Shown: in pieces, positions 31,357-38,748 of the stretch
Numbering within the stretch: position 1 is the first letter of the stretch
Layout of the letters: each line of letters begins with the position of its first letter
Source of the DNA: a virus
Length of the DNA stretch: 47,350 bases
IMG/VR virus record: IMGVR_UViG_3300044823_000261
Location: 1-47,350 of that record
Direction: 5' to 3' (one strand)
Program-made: the position numbers and the translations under genes
The notes under the pieces: generated by a model
The model's input: only the letters and a program-made list of their open reading frames with translations
Told to the model about the DNA's origin: nothing
Database searches by the model: none

Positions 31357-31805
31357 TGGCCAAGCCCTCCATCAGCCCGCTCCCGATCCAGTATTCTGCG
31401 ATGAGCAAAGAGCAGTTCGCATCGGATTCCGGGGTGGCCCTCCACAACCAGCAGCTTTCGCAAATCGTGACCACCCTCAATTCCGTCCTCGGCTCCGGCG
31501 GCCCTACGATCCTTTCTTCCGGCATTGATGTTCAGGGGGCAGCGGTTACTGGACTGGCCGCACCGACTGGGCCGACGGATGCGGTTTCGGCAGGCCATGC
31601 CTCGGCGAACTATTCCGCCGCCGCCGTCTCACCGCAACTCGATCTGGGTGGTAGCTCGACTTTGAAGGGATTGGCCAACCTGTACCTCATGCACGGTCAA
31701 TCGTTCTCGGGGACGATTACGCTCGCCAAGTTGACTAGTGGGGGCACACAAGGCTCGATAACCGTCAGCGGCGGATTGATAACCGCGGTAACGCAGGCAA
31801 CGTAG
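31356..31805 (+). CDS. Fibre-like structural protein, 149 aa
   Basis: MAKPSISPLPIQYSAMSKEQ, followed by GAAVTGLAAPTGPTDAVSAG, a typical phage fibre segment, and Gly/Thr/Ser-rich beta sequence (SGGTQGSITVSGGLITAVTQ). A short fibre or collar protein that could trimerise. The ATG overlaps the upstream stop. Confidence 0.6.
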   Translation: MAKPSISPLPIQYSAMSKEQFASDSGVALHNQQLSQIVTTLNSVLGSGGPTILSSGIDVQGAAVTGLAAPTGPTDAVSAGHASANYSAAAVSPQLDLGGSSTLKGLANLYLMHGQSFSGTITLAKLTSGGTQGSITVSGGLITAVTQAT

Positions 31806-31815
31806 GAGGAGCGCG

Positions 31816-34800
31816 ATGGCCGACGAGAAGAATTACAAATCCGTTCCTTTTATTTACAACTCGCATGGTCTTGATTCGAGGCACGCGCCCGATCGTGTTC
31901 CCGAGGGCTTCTACATCAACAACCTCAACGCCTTCGAGCGAGAAGAGGGCAATCTCAGCAGCCGCTATGGCACTCGAATCATCAATCGCGATCCCTACGG
32001 CTCCGGCACCAGTAATTTCTATTTTCCGTCACCAGTCACCTCTCTTGCGCGTCTTCTCTTCCAAGGTCAGGCTTACCGCTACGCCGGCCTGCAGAATGGA
32101 ACCCTCTGGCGCCGAGTAGGAAATCTCCAAGGTCCTTACTCGCAATTGACCTTACCCTTCTCCGTCTCGCTACTCTCCGGCCAGACCTTCCAGTCCGTCG
32201 TAACCTCCTGCTACGAGACCTCGCAAGCCTATCTCTTCATTTACGACGCCTATGGATCGGTCAAGGATAACGGCATTCTCAACCCCATCCAGCTAATCGG
32301 CATCGATCCGCCTGAAAATACTGCCAATGCCCGGCCCTACTCGCCGCTGCTGACCTTGATCGACAACTTCTCAGCTTCAAACACCTATGCGGCATCGGGT
32401 TTCTCTGGTTCGTGGGCTTACGCGTCGGTGACCGACATCACTGCCCTCTACCTGGATACTCCCACAGATTTCTCTCAGTACACCATCAGCGGCACGGCCA
32501 TTGCGGGAGGTAGTGTCACTGCGACCCAAACCTCCTATGGCAGTAGTTACCAGACCACTATCATTTCCGGTTTGCCTTCTACTCCAACCTCGCCGACCGC
32601 TTCGCTGACCGTTACCGTTCCTGTCGTGGACACCGGCATCGTTGGGGGAACTCCGGCTGCCGGTAGTTTCGTTGTTGGCAACGTGGCCCTTTACTATAGC
32701 GTGAACGGCGGCGTCACATGGACAGTTTTTGGCGTTGACAGTGGTCCAATGCAAGACGCCACCGGAGCGTATCTCTTTACCATTGGCAGTCGCACCTGGG
32801 TATTTAGCGTAACCGGGATGTCGAATCTCGATCAGTTTCGAATCAAAGCCTATGTCAATGTCGAGGTTGGCGACAACATTGCCAACACCCTGACCATTAG
32901 CGGCACTTCCCAGGTCCAATCAGTTTCGGTCTCGGTTCCGGCCGCTGGAGTCTTTGGCAAAGTTTGCAATGGCATTCTCTCCGTTCTCAACTCCGGCACG
33001 CCGGCTTATGTTCCTATTGATTCCGTGGTCTCGTCCAATCAAGTCGGCGACTTCTACACCGACTTGGTTGTCACTACATCTCAGCCTCTCAGCCTTACCG
33101 CCAGTAACGTAGCTATTTACGGCTCCTCCAACTCCTTGGCCGACGGCTTTTATCCCAGCACCATTACCGCTTCCAATACTGTCACTGTTCCTTTCCTCTC
33201 GCTGACTCCTATCTCAGCGCAAGGTGGACTCCTCTGTGGCGGCCTCGCGCAAGCCGCCGACTGCATTTTGATCGATCAGTATTCAACTCCCTATCCGACC
33301 CAAATGTCAGCACTAGGATTTTATCAGCCTCTCGGCACTCCGCCGACTTCCTTTCCGATTGGCTCATGGACCGGAACCGTGGCCGCCAATACCACCGCCA
33401 CCGTCGGCGTCACTGCCAAATTTGACCTATCAGTCGCCAACCAGGTCACTGACTCCGATCTCATCGTTCTGACCCTCCAAGTTGGCTCCCCGCAGAACAT
33501 TGCTAATATCCGGCTGCAATTTGACGTAAACGGTTCCGGCTACACATCCTCCTACTACTACGCCAATATCGCTCCGGCCTACTACCAAGGCAACATCGCC
33601 AACCTTGACTCCGCCTACCAGACCACGCAGAATCAGATTCTCGCTGACGCGCTGGGACTGCTGACTGGCCAAACTGAGTCCTCGACCACCGCCCAGCTTC
33701 AGCCTTCCAACTTCTCTACCGGCGAGTCGGCTTGGGTAGCAGTGCTGATCCCCCGTGGCAATTTCTTGCCGGTCGGCTCGGCTGGACAGTCCGGCCTGGA
33801 CTGGACCAACATCACCGGTTGGCAGGTGCAGTTTGAGACTTCGACTACCGGTGACAGCACCGTTGCGCTCAACGGCCTCTACTTGCAATGGGGCTACGGG
33901 CCTTCTTCTTTCGGTGGTATTGGTTATGACTACCGTTACACGTACTATAATTTCGCCACTGGAACTGAAAGCAGCCCCAGTCCTGAAATGCAATTCAATC
34001 GGCAATATGGTTACCTCTCTTCCCTTGCCGCGCCCTTCTACCTTCGCCAAGCCGCCCAGGTCTCCGGCTATTATTCCTCTGACCCCCAGGTTACCCACCT
34101 GCGCATGTATCGCCGCGGCGGGATTTACGCTTCCAACTGGCTGCTGATTGACCAGGTTCCCAATTACTATTCGGGGCAGGGGGGCCAGATATATCCTTTC
34201 ACTTACAAGGACGTGGTGCCGGATTCCTCTCTCGCCCAGGCCCAGCCTCTTGTGCTCGATAATGATCCGCCAGTCACCTCATCTCTCGTAGCACCAGTCC
34301 TGACCACACTCGCCCTATCAACCACGAGCCCAGGCAGTTCGATCTACTCGACCTACGCTCAACAGGGCGTCACTGTCACCGATGCCACCGCCATCTTCTA
34401 CCTCAACCAGACCGTCCTGGTTGGCAATGCCACCAATCTCGAAGAGGTCACGGTTACGGCTGGAAGGACGGGCTCGTTCTCGGCTGTTCTCCGTCTCCAG
34501 CACAATGCGGGTGAGCAGGTCCAGGCCAACTCCATCCCACGCGTGGCTTGCAATCTCTGCTGCCTTATCAACCTTCCTGGCGGTGTCACCCAAGTCCTCC
34601 TTGCGGGCGACCCCAACAATCTTGCTCGCATCTACTTTTCCAAGCCGGGCCAGCCGGAGAACTTCGGCCCCGAGGATTATGTCGATTTGCCTCTGTCCAA
34701 CGACGCGGTGATGGGGCTTATCAACTGGCGCGGAACGCCGATCGTGGGGACGTTGAACACCTGGTATATTTTCGTTGGCGGGGCGAAGCCCTATCTGCAG

Positions 34801-35964
34801 CCGACGGGCGCGGCTCACGGCATGGCCTCCAGCAGTTGGACCCTGGTTGAAGGGGACATATCCTATCTATCGCAGGACGGAATGCGGGCTTTCTCCGGCG
34901 CTGACGGCCAATACATGACTCTGCCGGTCGAGTGGATGTTCCGCAACTCGCCGAAGACGATCATCCCGAAGTTGGACCCCAATGAATATGCGTCGGCTGT
35001 CTTGTGTCAATACCAAAATCAAACCTATATGGCTTTCCAGTCAGCCTCCAACTCCCTCAGTACCGGCAACGGCCTGCGCTATCGGCTACGTTGGGCTTCA
35101 GCGTACAAACGCTTTGGCATCGACGACGTTCCCGCTACCGCGATGCTCTGGGAGCAGGACACCAACGCGCTCCTCCTTGGCACACAAATTGGCCCAGCCA
35201 GCGCATCCAACTTCGCCGTCGTTCAAGACTGGATAGGTGACTATGACGATGGTGGGTGGGTAGGAGGTTCCCTCGTCGAGACTCCAATTAACCTCGTTGT
35301 CCAAACGCCTTACCACGACCTCGGCAAGCCCCACTTCCCGAAGCAGTGGAACATGCTGGAAGGAGACTACGATACACAAGGTCAGTCAATCCAGACCACT
35401 TTATTGTTCAACACCGAGCCAGCCAGCAGTTTGGTGCTCCCGGCCGCCACGACTTCGACAAGATCGAAGGTTCAATACCAGATTCCCGCTGTGGCTTCGG
35501 CCTCCAATCCCATCGCTTCCGGCGTTCAGGCTTACGCGATGTCGATTCAGCATCAGATGGCTGTCACCATGGCGCCGACTTTGTTCCAGGAAGACATTTA
35601 CGCCGTCGTACTGGCCGACTTCAGGACTTCGTTTGACACTTATTGGCAAGGCAATCAGGGTGATTTGTTAGGCATTCAACCCAAGAATGGCTACTTTGAC
35701 TACACGGCGACGGCACAGTTGACTGTCAGCCTTTATGCCGACGGAGACGACTTTGCTCCCTACTATATCGACGACTTTACTTTGATCCCTCAGGCCAGCC
35801 GGTCAGTGGTCAGGGTGCAGTTGCCGGCTAGGAAGGGGAGATTGTGGAGAGTCATTGTCACCTCGCCGCAACCGTTCCAGCTCTGGGCGCCTGCTCGGTT
35901 CGAAATCAAGGGCCTCCAAGAAGGTTCTGGGTACGAAGAAAGGAAGTTCCCGGTCTACGAATGA
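31816..35964 (+). CDS. Large nozzle / tail-tubular-like protein, 1382 aa
   Basis: The N-terminus carries LDSRHAPDRVPEGFYINNLN and FEREEGNLSSRYGTRIIN, a pattern I associate with tail-tubular (nozzle) proteins of T7-like and P22-like phages. A long middle is all-beta (repeated SGTA, TVTVP, TTSTG units). The C-terminal third shows GTPIVGTLNTWYIFVGGAKP and LSQDGMRAFSGADGQ, typical beta-propeller-like nozzle blades. It would form the tail tip channel. GGAGGAGCG precedes the ATG. At 1382 residues it is longer than the roughly 800 of T7 gp12, owing to inserted beta domains. Confidence 0.75.
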   Translation: MADEKNYKSVPFIYNSHGLDSRHAPDRVPEGFYINNLNAFEREEGNLSSRYGTRIINRDPYGSGTSNFYFPSPVTSLARLLFQGQAYRYAGLQNGTLWRRVGNLQGPYSQLTLPFSVSLLSGQTFQSVVTSCYETSQAYLFIYDAYGSVKDNGILNPIQLIGIDPPENTANARPYSPLLTLIDNFSASNTYAASGFSGSWAYASVTDITALYLDTPTDFSQYTISGTAIAGGSVTATQTSYGSSYQTTIISGLPSTPTSPTASLTVTVPVVDTGIVGGTPAAGSFVVGNVALYYSVNGGVTWTVFGVDSGPMQDATGAYLFTIGSRTWVFSVTGMSNLDQFRIKAYVNVEVGDNIANTLTISGTSQVQSVSVSVPAAGVFGKVCNGILSVLNSGTPAYVPIDSVVSSNQVGDFYTDLVVTTSQPLSLTASNVAIYGSSNSLADGFYPSTITASNTVTVPFLSLTPISAQGGLLCGGLAQAADCILIDQYSTPYPTQMSALGFYQPLGTPPTSFPIGSWTGTVAANTTATVGVTAKFDLSVANQVTDSDLIVLTLQVGSPQNIANIRLQFDVNGSGYTSSYYYANIAPAYYQGNIANLDSAYQTTQNQILADALGLLTGQTESSTTAQLQPSNFSTGESAWVAVLIPRGNFLPVGSAGQSGLDWTNITGWQVQFETSTTGDSTVALNGLYLQWGYGPSSFGGIGYDYRYTYYNFATGTESSPSPEMQFNRQYGYLSSLAAPFYLRQAAQVSGYYSSDPQVTHLRMYRRGGIYASNWLLIDQVPNYYSGQGGQIYPFTYKDVVPDSSLAQAQPLVLDNDPPVTSSLVAPVLTTLALSTTSPGSSIYSTYAQQGVTVTDATAIFYLNQTVLVGNATNLEEVTVTAGRTGSFSAVLRLQHNAGEQVQANSIPRVACNLCCLINLPGGVTQVLLAGDPNNLARIYFSKPGQPENFGPEDYVDLPLSNDAVMGLINWRGTPIVGTLNTWYIFVGGAKPYLQPTGAAHGMASSSWTLVEGDISYLSQDGMRAFSGADGQYMTLPVEWMFRNSPKTIIPKLDPNEYASAVLCQYQNQTYMAFQSASNSLSTGNGLRYRLRWASAYKRFGIDDVPATAMLWEQDTNALLLGTQIGPASASNFAVVQDWIGDYDDGGWVGGSLVETPINLVVQTPYHDLGKPHFPKQWNMLEGDYDTQGQSIQTTLLFNTEPASSLVLPAATTSTRSKVQYQIPAVASASNPIASGVQAYAMSIQHQMAVTMAPTLFQEDIYAVVLADFRTSFDTYWQGNQGDLLGIQPKNGYFDYTATAQLTVSLYADGDDFAPYYIDDFTLIPQASRSVVRVQLPARKGRLWRVIVTSPQPFQLWAPARFEIKGLQEGSGYEERKFPVYE

Positions 35965-36278
35965 GCGCAACTCTCACTCTCGTCACGCAGCTTCACGCCA
36001 CCGTCCGGCAGCGAAGCCAGCCGACGCCCCTGCGGCTTTCTCCCCTCCTCCGGCATGTTCTCCGTACCGCCACCCCTCGTGCCGACGGCCGGCCCAACTT
36101 ATTGCCTGACCGAATTCCGTCTTCTTGCTGCGGCGACCTCTGGCGATGCAGGGCGATGGTTGTGTGGCGGATCGGCGATGACAAGAACAGCGTGTTCTTT
36201 TGCCTCGATCACGGAGAGGCGCTGTGGGAAGCTGGACATGACGTGATTGACTATGTTGTTGAGCGTTGGCGGGCCTGA
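35961..36278 (+). CDS. Hypothetical protein, 105 aa
   Basis: The ATG overlaps the nozzle stop. An Arg/Pro/Thr-rich N-terminus is followed by CRAMVVWRIGDDKNSVFFCL and DHGEALWEAGHDVIDYVVER. Several Cys residues could form a metal site. Function unknown. Confidence 0.55.
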   Translation: MSATLTLVTQLHATVRQRSQPTPLRLSPLLRHVLRTATPRADGRPNLLPDRIPSSCCGDLWRCRAMVVWRIGDDKNSVFFCLDHGEALWEAGHDVIDYVVERWRA

Positions 36279-36284
36279 GAATAT

Positions 36285-36362
36285 TTTCCTTGCTTTTGTA
36301 CACCAGAAGGTGTAATCTTCATCTCGTACCTCAATCCCCTCCCCCCAAGGAGTTTTTCGATG
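36285..36362 (+). repeat. Promoter-leader direct repeat, copy 1
   Basis: A roughly 80-base segment running from the promoter box through the ribosome site to the ATG. It is about 80 percent identical to 36742-36821. It includes CTTGCTTTTGTACAC, GTGTAATCTTCATCTCG and CCAAGGAG. Confidence 0.75.
36288..36316 (+). promoter_or_regulatory. TACAC-N-GTGTA promoter box, copy 2
   Basis: CCTTGCTTTTG then TACACC (36299-36304), AGAA, GGTGTA (36309-36314), AT. The inverted repeat extends to 6 bp here. TTGCTT and TGTAAT could be hexamers 15 bases apart. Confidence 0.5.
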
Positions 36363-36740
36363 GACGAGCAAGGCAACAGCGAACCGAGACATGCACCGTC
36401 AGATAACACAGCCAACGCCACACATAGGTGCGGATCTCATTGCGTGGTTCCCGAGGGAATGTATAAGGCAGCAGAGCAAGCTCTAATAGATTACATGAAA
36501 GACCGAGAGGTATGGCCTGTTGAAATAACTCGACAATCATTGGCAGTGGCTCTTGAAGCTGCTTTGCGCTGGAAAATGAATGCTAAGGCGAGCGAGGAAG
36601 TATCTTATCAACGTCAGCCTCAAGACCGAATAGCGCTGCGCGGGCCAGGAGAAGTTGTTCTGGAACGGGATGGTTGCATAGTAGCTGTTGTAAAAGCGCT
36701 TGAATGGGCTCAACCTTTCCTTATATATCCGCTGCGCTAG
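36360..36740 (+). CDS. Hypothetical protein, 126 aa
   Basis: Starts MDEQGNSEPRHAPSDNTANA with CAAGGAG upstream. The N-terminus has THRCGSHCVVPEG; a helical middle (YKAAEQALIDYMKDREVWPV) and a hydrophobic end (KALEWAQPFLIYPL) follow. Function unknown; it has its own promoter. Confidence 0.6.
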   Translation: MDEQGNSEPRHAPSDNTANATHRCGSHCVVPEGMYKAAEQALIDYMKDREVWPVEITRQSLAVALEAALRWKMNAKASEEVSYQRQPQDRIALRGPGEVVLERDGCIVAVVKALEWAQPFLIYPLR

Positions 36741-36741
36741 C

Positions 36742-36821
36742 TTTCCCCTTGCTTTTGTACACTGTTCCGTGTAATCTTCATCTCGTACCCAAATCCCCCT
36801 CTCCCAAGGAGCTTTCCGATG
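36742..36821 (+). repeat. Promoter-leader direct repeat, copy 2
   Basis: The second copy of the 80-base promoter-to-ATG segment. Both copies drive unrelated small genes, so the regulatory segment seems to have been copied as a unit. Confidence 0.75.
36749..36775 (+). promoter_or_regulatory. TACAC-N6-GTGTA promoter box, copy 3
   Basis: CTTGCTTTTG, TACAC (36758-36762), six bases, GTGTA (36769-36773). The six-base spacing is the same as in the groES copy. Confidence 0.5.
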
Positions 36822-37193
36822 GATGACAACCAAGACAACAAGCCTAAACTCGTACCAGCGAACAGGCCCCTCGCCGCCGCCCCCTCCCCTCTCCTCACCG
36901 AGACCTTCGAGATTCAATCCAACCCTCCAATCGACGAGATCATTCGCACGATGGCACGCCTGTCCAACTTCTGCAACCTCCTCTGTGCCGAAGCCTTGCG
37001 CTCTCGTGTCGTATCCGCAGCCAATCCATCCACGATGGCCATGATGAACGCCGCGGCGAATCTGGAGCAGGGCGCGATGGCCCAGAGGCAGGAGATGGCC
37101 ATGAAGGCGGCGCAGGCGGGGGGTCAGTTTGTGGGACCGGGCCAAGGCCAGGGCGGGCAAGGCGGCCAGGGATCGCCGTTCAGGATGAATTAA
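36819..37193 (+). CDS. Hypothetical protein, 124 aa
   Basis: MDDNQDNKPKLVPANRPLAA with CAAGGAG upstream. A helical middle (PPIDEIIRTMARLSNFCNLL) and a Gly/Gln-rich tail (GQFVGPGQGQGGQGGQGSPF) look like a virion-associated or ejection-type protein. Function unknown. Confidence 0.6.
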   Translation: MDDNQDNKPKLVPANRPLAAAPSPLLTETFEIQSNPPIDEIIRTMARLSNFCNLLCAEALRSRVVSAANPSTMAMMNAAANLEQGAMAQRQEMAMKAAQAGGQFVGPGQGQGGQGGQGSPFRMN

Positions 37194-37202
37194 GGAGGGA
37201 CG

Positions 37203-37331
37203 ATGTGTCCAGCAAGGAAGCCCAACCAGACCGATGCAGACTATTCCGCTGACCAGCAAGATGAGGTCGATAATAGCGGTCCGATCCTATTGTTAATCAT
37301 CGCTGTGTTTTTGTGCCTGCTATGTCCTTAG
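37203..37331 (+). CDS. Single-span membrane mini-protein, 42 aa
   Basis: MCPARKPNQTDADYSADQQD then EVDNSGPILLLIIAVFLCLLCP. AAGGAGGGACG precedes the ATG, a strong site. A polar N-terminus and a C-terminal hydrophobic helix with Cys residues would give a one-span protein, possibly a small holin or spanin-like element. It overlaps the next start by about 10 bases. Confidence 0.55.
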   Translation: MCPARKPNQTDADYSADQQDEVDNSGPILLLIIAVFLCLLCP

Positions 37332-38050
37332 ACGAAATCCTCTCCACGCCTGACTGCGATCTTGCCGATCCGATTGGCCTGTGTGCGCAAGGTTCTTTCC
37401 GCTGGGGCCGCCTGGAGGCCATCCTTTACGACCCTCGCCGAGCGGATGTGTTTGCTCAGCCCTTCTTGTTTTCTCTGTATGAGAAAACCAGGTTATCGGG
37501 TCAGCGCCATCCTCTCCCTCTTAACATCGACAACCGCGCCAGCCTTGGCCCGCTGCCTGTCCTCTTTTGCGGCATGACCAATCTTGGCCCCGATGCTGTC
37601 ATGGCCTACCTCTCCCAGCGCGCGGTCTGCGTCGTTGGTGAGTGGCGTGGGGAAGTTTTCGCCCCCCTCGGTTACTGCTTTCCCTCGACCGTTCCCACCG
37701 TTTCCCCCCTCTCGCTGACTGGCCAGCCCTCCAATTCCGTCTTCGCCGGCTACACCATCTTTCAGGAAGCCTGGCGCACTCCGCAGCAACAAGTCCTGAT
37801 GTATCTCGGCCTCGCGTGGTTGTTCCACACCTTCAAGCTGGCCGCGCTGCACGGTTCCCGCTACTCGACCAACCACCTAACCCGGCGCTGGACCAAGCAG
37901 TTTGGGTTTCAGGATTTGGGCGTGATGCCGTTCTGTATGGTTGGGGAGCCGGGAGGGCCGCTGGTGTCCGGCATCTTCTCGACGTTGCTACGGGTTGACT
38001 TCGATGCCAGACTGCGCGAAGTGCTGGAGAGGGTTCGATTGCAGTCCTAG
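37322..38050 (+). CDS. GNAT-fold-like protein, 242 aa
   Basis: Starts MSLDEILSTPDCDLADPIGL (a GTG at 37313 is also in frame). The C-terminal part, GYTIFQEAWRTPQQQVLMYL then LAWLFHTFKLAALHGSRYST and KQFGFQDLGVMPFCM, follows the acetyltransferase-like layout ending in a GF-x-x-x-G motif. A GNAT-like protein often sits near ejection genes in short-tailed phages. No clear acetyl-CoA loop is visible, so it may be structural. Confidence 0.45.
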   Translation: MSLDEILSTPDCDLADPIGLCAQGSFRWGRLEAILYDPRRADVFAQPFLFSLYEKTRLSGQRHPLPLNIDNRASLGPLPVLFCGMTNLGPDAVMAYLSQRAVCVVGEWRGEVFAPLGYCFPSTVPTVSPLSLTGQPSNSVFAGYTIFQEAWRTPQQQVLMYLGLAWLFHTFKLAALHGSRYSTNHLTRRWTKQFGFQDLGVMPFCMVGEPGGPLVSGIFSTLLRVDFDARLREVLERVRLQS

Positions 38051-38055
38051 CCCTT

Positions 38056-38076
38056 CCGTTGAAACGCTGATAGACT
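38056..38076 (+). promoter_or_regulatory. Late promoter motif, copy before 38102 gene
   Basis: CCG (38056-38058), TTG, nine bases, TAGACT (38071-38076). A leader with AGGGAGGG follows, then TTG start at 38102. Same spacing as other copies. Confidence 0.6.
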
Positions 38077-38101
38077 GTCCCCGCCAAGGGAGGGCAGTGC
38101 T

Positions 38102-38734
38102 TTGGGCGGAGCGAACAGCAAGGGTGGCGATACTAACCAGCAGCTCGAAACATCTCAGTCCAATATGGCCAATCAACTGACCAGCCTGATGGGCCAAGAG
38201 CAAGGGCAGTCTTCGCAACTTTTCAACCTCGCTTTCCCCGGAATGCAGCAGAGTGAAAATTTTTACTCGGCTTTGGCCTCTGGCTCTCCCAACTTGATCT
38301 CTACCATTACCGCGCCAGCCGCGCAGCAGATTCAACAAGCCACTGCTGGAGCCAAGCAGAACATTCTCCAGACGGCTCCTGCGGGCGGCGAAAAGAACTT
38401 AGCGATTGAGAACGCGGATGTCGGCCAGGGTGCGCAATTAGGCGCACTGGCTTCGCAAGGTTATACCAGCTCATTCAATGCGCTAGCGTCTATGGGCGGC
38501 CAGGGGGTCGGGTTAAGCCAAAGCGGAGCGGCTCAAGCCGTTAATGCGGGTAACACAGCTAACAACATGGACACCAACCTCATCTCGGAACACATGCAGC
38601 AAAAAGGCTCGGAAATGGGCATGTTTGGGACTTTGGGACAAGACATGTCCAGTGGACTTGGCGGAGGCATGGGGGCTTCGGCCGGTGGGGCCAGCGGCAA
38701 AGGTGCGACGGCAGCAGGACTAATGGCGTTTTAA
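38102..38734 (+). CDS. Putative ejection/internal virion protein, 210 aa
   Basis: A TTG-start protein preceded by AGGGAGGG. It reads MGGANSKGGDTNQQLETSQS, then Gln/Gly/Ala-rich helical sequence (TAPAAQQIQQATAGAKQNIL and NMDTNLISEHMQQKGSEMGM). Such composition is typical of the first of three ejection proteins in podoviruses. It starts the ejection gene cluster. Confidence 0.6.
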   Translation: MGGANSKGGDTNQQLETSQSNMANQLTSLMGQEQGQSSQLFNLAFPGMQQSENFYSALASGSPNLISTITAPAAQQIQQATAGAKQNILQTAPAGGEKNLAIENADVGQGAQLGALASQGYTSSFNALASMGGQGVGLSQSGAAQAVNAGNTANNMDTNLISEHMQQKGSEMGMFGTLGQDMSSGLGGGMGASAGGASGKGATAAGLMAF

Positions 38735-38748
38735 GGGGAGAGGGCAGT

